64,000 nucleotides of DNA from Nocardia sp. CDC159 (GTDB lineage: Bacteria > Actinomycetota > Actinomycetes > Mycobacteriales > Mycobacteriaceae), in NCBI RefSeq assembly GCF_023740735.1, contig NZ_JAMRXH010000014.1, forward strand, positions 1 through 64,000. Direction: 5' to 3'. Position numbers and translations under genes: made by a program. Positions 48,808-56,886 of the stretch are shown in pieces. The notes under the pieces are model-generated. The model was not told the DNA's origin, ran no database searches, and worked only from the letters and a program-made list of their open reading frames with translations. Within the stretch, counting starts at the first letter, position 1. Every line of letters begins with the position of its first letter.

Positions 48808-49230
48808 GTGACCGATCCGAACCGGCCGACCGGACGCCTGCGGGCGCTCGGGCTGTTCGTGCTGGTCGTCGGGGTCATGATCATGCATGCGGTCGTCTTC
48901 GGGGCGGGGCACGGCGCGGCGTCTGCCGAGCCGCACGGGCACGCCGCCCACGCCGCCCACGCGGCGCAGCCCGCCGCCCACGCGCCCGCCCCCGCCGCGT
49001 CGCACGGATCCGATTGCGACGACTGCGGAACCGGCCACGGGGGCATGCACGGTTGCGTATTCGTATTGTCGGCGCTCGCCCTCGCGCTGGGGCTCGCGCT
49101 CCTGGCCTGGGTCGGCGTCCATCCCGGCGATACCGCCGGATCGGGCGCGGCCACCCGCTCGTTCCGCCGTACCCGGGCGCCGCCCTGGACCGTCCTGTCG
49201 CTACCGGAGTTGTCGATTCTGCGGATCTGA
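48808..49230 (+). CDS. DUF6153 His-rich membrane protein
   Basis: A 140-aa protein with two membrane helices (RALGLFVLVVGVMIMHAVVF and GCVFVLSALALALGLALLAW). Between them lies a His/Ala-rich loop (PHGHAAHAAHAAQPAAHAPA) and a DCDDCGTGHGGMHGC cysteine-histidine cluster. The layout recalls DUF6153 and the mycobacterial copper-induced LpqS. Metal binding, probably copper, is a fair inference. GTG 48808. Followed 62 nt later by the DUF305 gene, the usual partner. Confidence 0.8.
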   Translation: MTDPNRPTGRLRALGLFVLVVGVMIMHAVVFGAGHGAASAEPHGHAAHAAHAAQPAAHAPAPAASHGSDCDDCGTGHGGMHGCVFVLSALALALGLALLAWVGVHPGDTAGSGAATRSFRRTRAPPWTVLSLPELSILRI

Positions 49231-49292
49231 TGGACCGCGCCCTCGCGCGCGCCCATTTCCCAGATATTCACCAATTCCTCAGGAGCACAATC

Positions 49293-49898
49293 ATGTTCGG
49301 TTCACGTACTCGAATCACCCTGGCCGGTACCGGGATCGCCGTCGCCCTGCTCGTCGCGGGTTGCGGCAACAACGATTCCGACAACACCACCGGCTCGAAT
49401 ATGCCCAGCACGAGCCACGGCGCGAGCTCGTCCGCCGCCTCGGCGCGCACCGACTTCAACGACGCCGACGTGTCGTTCCTGCAGATGATGTATCCACATC
49501 ACGCGCAGGCCGTGGACATGGCGAAGCTGGTGCCGACGCGGTCTCGAGATCAGCGGCTGATCGCACTGGCCGCGAATGTCGAGCAGGCCCAGTCCCCCGA
49601 GATGCGCGAAATCGAGGATTTGCTGCGCGGCTTCGGCAAACCCGCCCCGACCGCCACGATGGGCCACGACATGAGCGGCATGATGTCGCATGACCAAATG
49701 ACCGCTTTGGCGAATGCCTCGGGGCCGGAATTCGATCGAATGTGGCTGCGGATGATGATCGACCATCACCGCGGGGCGGTCGAGATGAGCAATACCGAGC
49801 TCGCCTCGGGCGCGAATCCGGACGCCAAGGCCCTCGCCCAGAAGATCATCGCCGCCCAGCAGGCGGAGATTCAGCAGATGCAGACGATGTTGGGTTGA
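49293..49898 (+). CDS. DUF305 lipoprotein
   Basis: A 201-aa lipoprotein with lipobox VAGCGNN (Cys25). DUF305 is a ferritin-like four-helix fold; the paired motifs FLQMMYPHHAQAVDMAKL and RMWLRMMIDHHRGAVEMSNT hold the Met/His residues, and a GHDMSGMMSHDQM Met-rich link joins the halves. Often found with copper-handling genes. ATG 49293, AGGAG upstream. It likely forms a copper-responsive pair with the preceding His-rich gene. Confidence 0.88.
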   Translation: MFGSRTRITLAGTGIAVALLVAGCGNNDSDNTTGSNMPSTSHGASSSAASARTDFNDADVSFLQMMYPHHAQAVDMAKLVPTRSRDQRLIALAANVEQAQSPEMREIEDLLRGFGKPAPTATMGHDMSGMMSHDQMTALANASGPEFDRMWLRMMIDHHRGAVEMSNTELASGANPDAKALAQKIIAAQQAEIQQMQTMLG

Positions 49899-49911
49899 TC
49901 CCGGCGAAAGC

Positions 49912-50016
49912 GTGCCGGGAACCTCAGGTGATCAGTGCCGGGAACCTCAGGTGATCAGTGCCGGGAACCTCAGGTGATCAGTGCCGGGAACATCGGGTGA
50001 TCAGTGCCGGGATGGC
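49912..50016. repeat. 23-bp tandem repeat leading into a terminator
   Basis: Four units starting at 49912, 49935, 49958 and 49981, each GTGCCGGGAACCTCAGGTGA followed by TCA (unit 4 has ACATCGG for ACCTCAG), and a partial fifth at 50004 that becomes the left arm of the terminator. Each unit begins with the same GTGCCGGGA as that arm. Confidence 0.92.
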
Positions 50017-50033
50017 CACCGCCATCCCGGCAC
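50004..50033. terminator. Bidirectional terminator after DUF305 gene
   Basis: GTGCCGGGATGGC (50004-50016) and GCCATCCCGGCAC (50021-50033), perfect 13-bp arms, 4-nt loop, between convergent genes. Confidence 0.88.
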
Positions 50034-50044
50034 CCCGGTCGGCA

Positions 50045-50341
50045 TCAGCTCCCGATGACCGCGTTCATGATGGTTCCGGCGCTGGTGGCCGTGGCGCCGC
50101 CGATCATGGCTCCGGCGACCATCTTCGGCGATTCCAAAGCGCCGCCGTTCCACTTCTCCCAGGCGAATTTGCCGCCGCCGTAGGTGACGGCGGTGACGCC
50201 GGAGAGCAGGACGAACCAGGTGAAGTAGCGGACCATCTTGAGCAGCTTGTCGGCGGCCGGCGGAGTCTCCGGGGTCGGGTTTCCGACCTGGGCCACCACC
50301 GTCGTGTACACGTCGTGTGCCGCGGCGAGAACCATGCTCAC
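50045..50341 (-). CDS. Small membrane protein, unknown
   Basis: A 98-aa protein. After ADKLLKMVRY come one hydrophobic helix (FTWFVLLSGVTAVTYGGGKF), a polar EKWNGGALESP loop and a second weakly hydrophobic helix (MVAGAMIGGATATSAGTIMN). The general shape recalls pilin- or holin-like small proteins, but no family can be named. GTG 50341 is preferred because GAGAGGACA lies upstream at suitable spacing; ATG 50335 is the alternative. Confidence 0.6.
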   Translation of the reverse strand: MSMVLAAAHDVYTTVVAQVGNPTPETPPAADKLLKMVRYFTWFVLLSGVTAVTYGGGKFAWEKWNGGALESPKMVAGAMIGGATATSAGTIMNAVIGS

Positions 50342-50478
50342 GTTCGTTGTCCTCTCGGATGCTGTTATGGCGGAGCATGCTGACAGAACTCGTCGTACCA
50401 GTACATTGAACCGCACGCTGGCTGTTTGCCGCATCCGGACACACCGTCGAGCGACCGCGACCGGCAACTCCCGGCCCG

Positions 50479-52155
50479 CTACAGCGCGGCGACCAGCTCC
50501 CGCAGCACCGGCAGGCTCACCGAGCCCGCGCCGAGCACGGCGTCGTGGAACGCCTTGATATCGAACCGATCTCCGAGCCGCTCGGCAACCCGCGCACGCT
50601 GCCCACGGATCTCGAGCTGCCCGATCTTGTAACCGACGGCCTGACCCGGCATGGCGATGTAACGGTCGATCTCGCTCTCGATCTCGGTGCGGCCGATCGG
50701 CACATTCGCGACCATGTAATCGATCGCCTGCTGGCGGCTCCAGCCCTTGGCGTGCAGGCCGGTGTCGACGACCAGTCGGCAGGACCGGAACGAATCGGCC
50801 GCCAGCATTCCGATCCGGGCCAGATCGTCGGCGTACAAACCCATTTCGTCGGCGAGCCGCTCGGTGTAGAGCGCCCAGCCCTCGACGAAGGCGGTGTTGG
50901 CGAACGACATCCGCTGGAAACGCGGCAGATGATCGAGCTCATTGGCGATGGTCAGTTGCAGGTGATGGCCGGGAATGGCCTCGTGATAGGCGATCGCCGC
51001 GGTCTGGTACCGGGGGCGGCTGGCCGGATCGTACTGATTCACGAAATAGGTGCCCGGCCGGGAACCGTCCGCCGCGGGCGGGAAGTAGTACGCGCCGGGC
51101 GCATCCGCGGCGAGGAATTCGGGAACCGGGACGATATCGCAGGATTGCTTCGGCATGCGGCCGAACCAGTTGGGCATCTCGGCATTCGCGGCGGCGAGCG
51201 CGGCACGCGCATCGGCCATGATCTCCTCGCCACCGGTGTAGTGCAGCTCCGGATCGCCCTGCAGCCGCGCGAAGATCTCGGCCTGATCGGTCAGGCCGAA
51301 CAGCTTCGCCCCGATCCGCGCGTACTCCTCGCGCAGGCGCTCCAACTCGGCCAGCCCGGTCTCGTGGATCTCCTCCGCGCCCAGGTCGTCCAGGGTGGTG
51401 TGCCGGCGCAGCTGGCGGCGGTAGATGTCCTCACCATCGCCGCCCAGCCAGCACAGGCCCACCCGGTCGTCGGGCCGCGCGGCGGGCAGCAGCTCCGCGG
51501 CCAGCACCTCGCGATAGGCGCGCACCGCCGGGCGCACCACATCGCGCACGACCTCCGACAGCGTTGTGCGCCACTGCTTCTCACCGTCCCAGTCCCGCGG
51601 TCCGGGGAAGGTGACGAAGGCGTCGGTCGCCGGATCGGAGGCCAGATATCCGTCCAGCTGGTGCAGCGACCGCTGGATGACGATGCGCGCTGGGCTGCGC
51701 CCCGCGGCCAGTCCGGCCCGGAACCGCTCGGTGGCCTGCCCGAACATGACGTCGAACTGGCGGAACCGCCGTACCAGCGCCTCGGCGTTCGCCGGGGTCG
51801 GCGCATTGGTCTGCGACGCCAGTGTCAGCACCTGGGCATGCACGCCGTCCATCTGATCCGACGCCAGTTCCAGCGGCCGCCAGGACAGCTGATCGACCGT
51901 CGCGGCGAGTTCGGTGCGCAGCAGGCTGCGGGTGGTCCGGTCCTCGGCGCTCAGCGCGGCCGGATCGATCTCCGAAACCCGTTGCAGCAGGCCCTGATAC
52001 ACCCCGATCAACCGCTGCTCGGCCTGTTCCGACAGATCCTCGACCCGATCGTCGAACCGGTGGTCCCCGAGCAGCGTCGCACTGCTGGGGGCGGCCTCCA
52101 GCACGGTGTCCCAATACTTCTCGGCCAGGTCGATGAGTTCCTCGTGGGCATTCAT
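50479..52155 (-). CDS. DUF885 domain protein
   Basis: A 558-aa cytosolic protein of usual DUF885 length. The zinc-binding-like motif is YHEAIPGHHLQ (about residue 390) and the downstream acid is in EGWALYTERLADEMG, giving an HExxxGHH...E arrangement. The N-terminal half is helical. Members are thought to be carboxypeptidase-like hydrolases. Shares only the motif with the shorter protein at 16769. ATG 52155. Confidence 0.88.
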   Translation of the reverse strand: MNAHEELIDLAEKYWDTVLEAAPSSATLLGDHRFDDRVEDLSEQAEQRLIGVYQGLLQRVSEIDPAALSAEDRTTRSLLRTELAATVDQLSWRPLELASDQMDGVHAQVLTLASQTNAPTPANAEALVRRFRQFDVMFGQATERFRAGLAAGRSPARIVIQRSLHQLDGYLASDPATDAFVTFPGPRDWDGEKQWRTTLSEVVRDVVRPAVRAYREVLAAELLPAARPDDRVGLCWLGGDGEDIYRRQLRRHTTLDDLGAEEIHETGLAELERLREEYARIGAKLFGLTDQAEIFARLQGDPELHYTGGEEIMADARAALAAANAEMPNWFGRMPKQSCDIVPVPEFLAADAPGAYYFPPAADGSRPGTYFVNQYDPASRPRYQTAAIAYHEAIPGHHLQLTIANELDHLPRFQRMSFANTAFVEGWALYTERLADEMGLYADDLARIGMLAADSFRSCRLVVDTGLHAKGWSRQQAIDYMVANVPIGRTEIESEIDRYIAMPGQAVGYKIGQLEIRGQRARVAERLGDRFDIKAFHDAVLGAGSVSLPVLRELVAAL

Positions 52156-52424
52156 GGCCCCATCATGCCCCGCCGCGCCCGCCTCGACCGCCGCGTTCGC
52201 ACTACCCTGCCACTGGCCGAGCTGTTCGGCACGCGGGTATGGCCGCCGCGCCGACGATCCACCGGCTGTACCCGGCTCCGCAACAATCTGGCGACTAGCC
52301 CGAAACCCCCGAAACCCCTGTCACTTTCATGCCGGACGGTTGCGTGGCGATGGGCGCGCTCGCTAGGGTTGGCCGCTACTGGGAACGTTCGTGTTCCTCG
52401 AAGACGCGAGTGCGGAGCACCTCC

Positions 52425-53627
52425 ATGAACGGACGCGCAAGGCACGATGTCCGGAACCTGTCACGGCAATTGGTCGGCCACTTCGCCGCACACGTGGCGC
52501 CGTGCGCGACCCTGCCCGGGGACGCGTTACGCGGGGACATCACCGCGGTCACCCGAGTCTGCCTGGAATTGACCATCGACGTGCTGGAGGGCCGCGAACC
52601 CGACGACAAGGTCGAATTCCTGCAGCAGGCGGCCGCGGGCTGGGCCCGGGAGGGCATCCCGATCGACACCGTGCATCACGCCGTGCACGAGGGTTTCAAG
52701 CTGGCCTTCGATCTGCTGCTGACCCAGGCCGAACCGCATGAGCGGCCGTCGGATCCGGCCCAGTTACTGCTGCGCGTACTCGACACCATCACCCCGGCCG
52801 TCGCGCTGGCCTATGTGCGCGAGCATCAGGCGGCGGTCAGTGAACATCACACGGCCGTGCACACCCTGGTCTCGGCGCTGCTGTCGGGCCACCCCACCTC
52901 CACCATGGCCCGCGAGAGCGGTATCGAGATCGCCCCCGCCTACGCGGTGCTCGCGATGAGCCTGCCCCGCCACCGCGACGAGACCCATCCGGGCGTGGAC
53001 GCCAAGGTCGTCGCGCGCCGCAAGCTCAGGCGGCTGCAGACCGAACTGGCCCGCTGGTGCGGCGGACGCGCCCTGTCGCTGCTGAGCGTCGACGGTGGCA
53101 CCGTACTCGTTCCCGAGGACGCGATCGCCGACGCGGAGCTCGACGATCTGATCGGCCGATTGTCCGATGCCGCACAGGTTCCGGTGACCGCGACGGTGAT
53201 CACCGCGGCCACCGCCGAGATCCCGGACGGCGCCGATCGCGCCCATGAACTCCTCGATACCGTGCTGCGCCTGCGCAGCGCGCCGGGCCTCTACCGCTTC
53301 GCCGACCTGGCCATGGAATATCAGCTCACCCGGCCCGGCCCCGGGCTGGACCGGCTGGGCGCGCTGCTGGATCCGCTCGACGACCATCCCGATCTGCTCG
53401 AGACCCTGCGCAGCCACCTCGCCACCGGCCTGTCCCGCCAGCGCACCGCCCGCCAACTCCAGGTGCACACCAATACGGTCGACTATCGCCTCAAGCGCGT
53501 CGGCCAGCTCACCGGCCTGGATCCCACCCAGCCCGGCGGCCTGTGGTACCTGCGCGCCGCCCTGGTCGCGCGCACCTATCGCAAGTCCGACCCCGCGGCC
53601 GCCGAGCGACCGCGGGCCCGGCTCTAA
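52425..53627 (+). CDS. PucR-type transcriptional regulator
   Basis: A 400-aa regulator. The N-terminal region (20-160) is helical (EFLQQAAAGWAREGIPIDTV, HHAVHEGFKLAFDLLL) as in RsbRD/PucR sensors, a middle GGDEF-like domain follows, and the C-terminal PucR HTH is clear: LLETLRSHLATGLSRQRTAR, then LQVHTNTVDYRLKRVGQLTG. The ligand and targets are unknown. ATG 52425. Its stop overlaps that of the convergent mycolyltransferase-like gene by 4 nt. Confidence 0.9.
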   Translation: MNGRARHDVRNLSRQLVGHFAAHVAPCATLPGDALRGDITAVTRVCLELTIDVLEGREPDDKVEFLQQAAAGWAREGIPIDTVHHAVHEGFKLAFDLLLTQAEPHERPSDPAQLLLRVLDTITPAVALAYVREHQAAVSEHHTAVHTLVSALLSGHPTSTMARESGIEIAPAYAVLAMSLPRHRDETHPGVDAKVVARRKLRRLQTELARWCGGRALSLLSVDGGTVLVPEDAIADAELDDLIGRLSDAAQVPVTATVITAATAEIPDGADRAHELLDTVLRLRSAPGLYRFADLAMEYQLTRPGPGLDRLGALLDPLDDHPDLLETLRSHLATGLSRQRTARQLQVHTNTVDYRLKRVGQLTGLDPTQPGGLWYLRAALVARTYRKSDPAAAERPRARL

Positions 53628-54643
53628 CCCGTCAGACCCATGCCCTGTGCGAGCAGCGGCCACGAATTGTGCAGCGCCTGTTCCCAATACGGCCAGTAGT
53701 GGGTGCCGACCGGATCGAACTGATAGGTCGCTGGGATGTTCAGTGAGTCGAGCCGGTTCTTCAGGTTGGCGGTGCAGCCGTTGACCGCGGCCTCGATGAT
53801 CATGCCGAGCGCGAGATTCACGCCGCCGGTGGGACCCGGGGCGTTGGTGGTGTAGTACTTGACGTCCTCCATCACCGGAATGCCGCTGCCGCTGGAGATG
53901 TAGAGCAGGGTGCCGCGCAGCTTCTCGGCATTGAGCACCGGATCGTTCTCGGCCCACAGCGGGCTGTCGGCCGGGCCGTACATATTCCGGGTGTCACCAC
54001 CGGCCCAGGTCTCGGTGGAGAGCTTGACGAACTGCTGCCCGATCGGATCGGCGATCTGCGCGCAGCCGCTGTAGGCCGCGACGGTCTGCCACAGGCCCGG
54101 TTTGGCCTCGGCCAGTTGCAGCACCGAGGTGCCCGAGGTGGACAGGCCCACCAGCGCGTTGCGTCCGGTGGCGTTCAGGGTCGCGTCCAGCAGCGGGGGC
54201 AACTCCTCGGTGAAGAAGGTCTTCCACTTGTTGCGGCCCAACGCCGGATCGTCCCTGATCCAGTCGGTGTAGTAGCTGCCCCGGCCGCCGATCGGCTGCA
54301 CGACGTTGACGTGCTTGTCCGCCAGCCACTCCAGCGCCTTGGTCTGACCGTTCCAGCTCGCGGTGCCCTCACCGCCGTCCAGGCCGTTGAGCATGTACAG
54401 ATTCGGCGCGGGCGCCGACTCGTCCGCCGGGCGCTGCACCTCCACCGGGATCTCGGTGCCCATGGCCGCCGAGTACACCTTCAGATGCCAGCTGCGGCCC
54501 TGTTTGGTGACCGAGCTGACCGACGAGGGTTTCGGTGGTTCCGCCGCGGCGGAACCACCGACCAGCGTCAGCGACACGGTGGCGGCGAGTGCGGCGGCGG
54601 TGGCCCGCAGCGCGGCGATATTGCGTGGTTCGAAGAGTTTCAT
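53624..54643 (-). CDS. Secreted mycolyltransferase-like esterase (antigen 85 family)
   Basis: A 339-aa secreted alpha/beta hydrolase. The signal peptide ends at AAAE (about residue 34). NLYMLNGLDGGEGTASW, GGRGSYYTDW (oxyanion and trehalose-binding region), the nucleophile in NALVGLSTSGTSVLQLAE and the catalytic His in GTHYWPYWEQAL follow antigen 85/CMN mycolyltransferases, which move mycolates onto trehalose or arabinan. Marks the organism as a mycolate producer. ATG 54643. Confidence 0.9.
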   Translation of the reverse strand: MKLFEPRNIAALRATAAALAATVSLTLVGGSAAAEPPKPSSVSSVTKQGRSWHLKVYSAAMGTEIPVEVQRPADESAPAPNLYMLNGLDGGEGTASWNGQTKALEWLADKHVNVVQPIGGRGSYYTDWIRDDPALGRNKWKTFFTEELPPLLDATLNATGRNALVGLSTSGTSVLQLAEAKPGLWQTVAAYSGCAQIADPIGQQFVKLSTETWAGGDTRNMYGPADSPLWAENDPVLNAEKLRGTLLYISSGSGIPVMEDVKYYTTNAPGPTGGVNLALGMIIEAAVNGCTANLKNRLDSLNIPATYQFDPVGTHYWPYWEQALHNSWPLLAQGMGLTG

Positions 54644-54698
54644 CGAAGGTCACGTCCTCCTTCGAGGAAGAACTGTTACACGCCAAACCCCTTCGGCG

Positions 54699-55361
54699 TC
54701 AACGCGCTACGGCTCCGGCCCGGCACAGGACCAGGGTGGTGTGGGTGAACAGTGGGGCGAGTTCCGGCAGGGCCGCCGCGCCCCGCTCGGTCAGGCATGC
54801 CCGGATGCGGTCGTCGATCCCGCCGATCAGCATGTCGACCAGACCGGGATCGGGGGCCGTGGGCAGATCGCCGGTGCCGACGCCCGCGCGGACGATACCC
54901 ATCAGACAGTCGGCGAACAGGTCGTGAACGCGAGCGCGATGCGCGGTCAGCGGGCCACCGGCGGCCAGGGCCTCCACATACAGCGCCCGGGTCGCGGCAG
55001 GATCGGCGGCGAGCATCGCGAGATGGACCTCGAAGGACAGCCGGATCCGGGCGGCGAAATCGCTTGTCTCCCAAGCACCGATCGTCTCCCCGACGCGTCG
55101 CAGGCCGAGCTCGATGCCGAAATCGTAGGCGGCGGCGAAACAATCGTCCTTGCCACCGAACATGGCATAGAACGTGCGCCGCGCCACCTGCGCGCGGGCC
55201 ACGATATCGGCGACCGTGGTGGCGGCGTAACCGAGTTCGCCCACCACGACCAGCGCGGCCGCGCACAGGCGTTGATACTGCGACGATTCGACCTCCGCCC
55301 GGCTGAGCCGATGCCTGCCGCGCGGCAGCGGTCCGGCCATTCCGTCGGTCTGCACACTCAT
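54699..55361 (-). CDS. TetR family regulator
   Basis: A 220-aa repressor. The N-terminal HTH runs LCAAALVVVGELGYAATTVA, DIVARAQVARRTFYAMFGGK, DDCFAAAYDF; the C-terminal ligand domain is not diagnostic. ATG 55361, 20 nt downstream of the palindrome CCCGACCGGTCGGG, its probable own operator. It follows the methyltransferase gene in the same direction, 41 nt away, so they may be co-transcribed. Confidence 0.9.
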   Translation of the reverse strand: MSVQTDGMAGPLPRGRHRLSRAEVESSQYQRLCAAALVVVGELGYAATTVADIVARAQVARRTFYAMFGGKDDCFAAAYDFGIELGLRRVGETIGAWETSDFAARIRLSFEVHLAMLAADPAATRALYVEALAAGGPLTAHRARVHDLFADCLMGIVRAGVGTGDLPTAPDPGLVDMLIGGIDDRIRACLTERGAAALPELAPLFTHTTLVLCRAGAVAR

Positions 55362-55381
55362 GCCGACCAGAATATGGACAA

Positions 55382-55395
55382 CCCGACCGGTCGGG
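55382..55395. promoter_or_regulatory. Palindromic operator before tetR
   Basis: CCCGACCGGTCGGG, perfect 14-nt palindrome between the TetR start and the methyltransferase stop. Confidence 0.6.
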
Positions 55396-55402
55396 CGCGC
55401 CC

Positions 55403-56119
55403 TCAGTTCCGGGTGGCCTCCAGCACCCAGGTCGGCAACCGCATCTGCCCCGCCTCGTTCACCTCGGGGTCGAAACCGCCGGCCCGGAACGCCGCCAAGG
55501 CCTCGGCGGGCGGGGCGACGGCCGTCACCCGATCGGCCCGCAGGCCGTCCAGCGTCCAGTCTGGAGCCGAGAACAGTTCGCGCAGTTCGGTTTCGGCGAC
55601 CGGATACGGCGAATACAGCCGCGCGATGGAATTCTCGGGGAAGCAGGACAGCACCAGCCGCCCGCCCGGGCGCAGCACCCGGTGCAGCGCGGCGACATTG
55701 GCCCGGCGCTGCTCCGGATTCAGGCAGTGCAGCAGCATGCTGCTCACCACGGTGTCGAAGCGGCCGTCGTAACCGGCGAGCACGGTGGCGTCGGCGACGG
55801 CGAATTCGACCTGCGCACCACGTTCGGCGGCGCGGGCGCGCGCCATCTCGATGGCGGTCGGCGCGGCATCCAGTCCGGTCACCCGGTAGCCGCGACCGGC
55901 CAGGAAGACGGCATTGTCACCCGGCCCGCAACCGACGTCGAGCACCTCGCCCGAAATCCGGCCCGCCGCTTCGTATTCCACCAGCATCGGCTGCGGTTGC
56001 CCGGTATCCCAGGGCATTCGCTCCATGACGACACCCTCCACCAGCGTGCCGTCGCGGTAGCCACGCTCGAAGTCCACTGTGGTGAGGTCGATCTCCGGTT
56101 GCGCGTCGCTGTCGGTCAT
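55403..56119 (-). CDS. SAM-dependent methyltransferase
   Basis: A 238-aa class I methyltransferase. Motif I is EVLDVGCGPGDNAVFLAGRG, motif II RVTGLDAAPTAIEMARARAA, and the post-motif LHRVLRPGGRLVLSCFPENS is typical of small-molecule methyltransferases (Methyltransf_11/25). N-terminal DFERGYRDGTLVEG and MPWDTGQPQP are often seen in this actinobacterial subgroup. Substrate unknown. ATG 56119 gives MTDSDAQPEIDL. Confidence 0.88.
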   Translation of the reverse strand: MTDSDAQPEIDLTTVDFERGYRDGTLVEGVVMERMPWDTGQPQPMLVEYEAAGRISGEVLDVGCGPGDNAVFLAGRGYRVTGLDAAPTAIEMARARAAERGAQVEFAVADATVLAGYDGRFDTVVSSMLLHCLNPEQRRANVAALHRVLRPGGRLVLSCFPENSIARLYSPYPVAETELRELFSAPDWTLDGLRADRVTAVAPPAEALAAFRAGGFDPEVNEAGQMRLPTWVLEATRN

Positions 56120-56325
56120 CAGATCCGTCCCCGTGGTCGGTGCTCGCACCCGTCGACGCAAGTCTAGACCTCGAATCGGAGGGGGCGGCTCCGTTTGGGC
56201 GACACCCCGAAAAATCGGCGGTGGCGATGCCATGGGAATGCATTTGCTAGAAGGTAGCCTTGCTCTTCGGCAAGACGGTCGTCCGTCTTGTCCACCTGTC
56301 AGGGACGGCAGAGAAACGAGCACCT

Positions 56326-56877
56326 ATGGTCACGATAGGGCAGTTACGGGCGGCACTGGCAATTCTGCGTGCCGAGGTGGAGCAGGTCGCGGCGCAGGTA
56401 TGGCGCCGTGAGCTGAGCGGCGCCGACACCCCGGGCGTGGAACACGCCATGCTCGCGGGCCTGCTGTACCGGTTGCTGGGCGCGGAGCTGCGCCGGGCGC
56501 TCAGCGATGCGCCCGATCTGGCCAGCCTGGCCGACCGGGCCCGCGCGGCGGGGCCGGGAGCCGTCCGGCTGCGCGATGAGGACGCCTCGGCGCAGGCACA
56601 CTTCGAGGCCTACTGGCTCACCGACCGGATCGCCCAGCTCTACGACTCCGCCGACCAGGTCCCGCCGCCGCTGGCCGCGGCGGCCTACACCGCCGAGGCC
56701 ACCCGCACCCTGCTGCGCATCCATCACGATCAGGACCGCGGCGGTCGGCTGGACGCGGGATACGCCTACTGGGAAACGATTATCGAGCAGCTCGATCGCG
56801 CGAGGGCGCTGGCCCGGTCCGCCCACGCGGCGGCCGAGACAGCGCCCCAGGTTCCCGCGCAGAGCGCGCCGGAGTAA
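56326..56877 (+). CDS. Hypothetical helical protein
   Basis: A 183-aa protein, almost all helix: QLRAALAILRAEVEQVAAQV, HAMLAGLLYRLLGAELRRAL, AYTAEATRTLLRIHHDQ and YWETIIEQLDRARALARSAH. Neither signal nor membrane segment. ATG 56326 (VTIGQLRAAL after Met). No family recognised. It ends 9 nt before the convergent permease stop. Confidence 0.72.
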   Translation: MVTIGQLRAALAILRAEVEQVAAQVWRRELSGADTPGVEHAMLAGLLYRLLGAELRRALSDAPDLASLADRARAAGPGAVRLRDEDASAQAHFEAYWLTDRIAQLYDSADQVPPPLAAAAYTAEATRTLLRIHHDQDRGGRLDAGYAYWETIIEQLDRARALARSAHAAAETAPQVPAQSAPE

Positions 56878-56886
56878 GCGTCGATA

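Noticed and set aside
49912..50016. Possible CRISPR array
   Set aside because: Units are contiguous 23-mers with no variable spacers and no cas genes; a simple tandem repeat.
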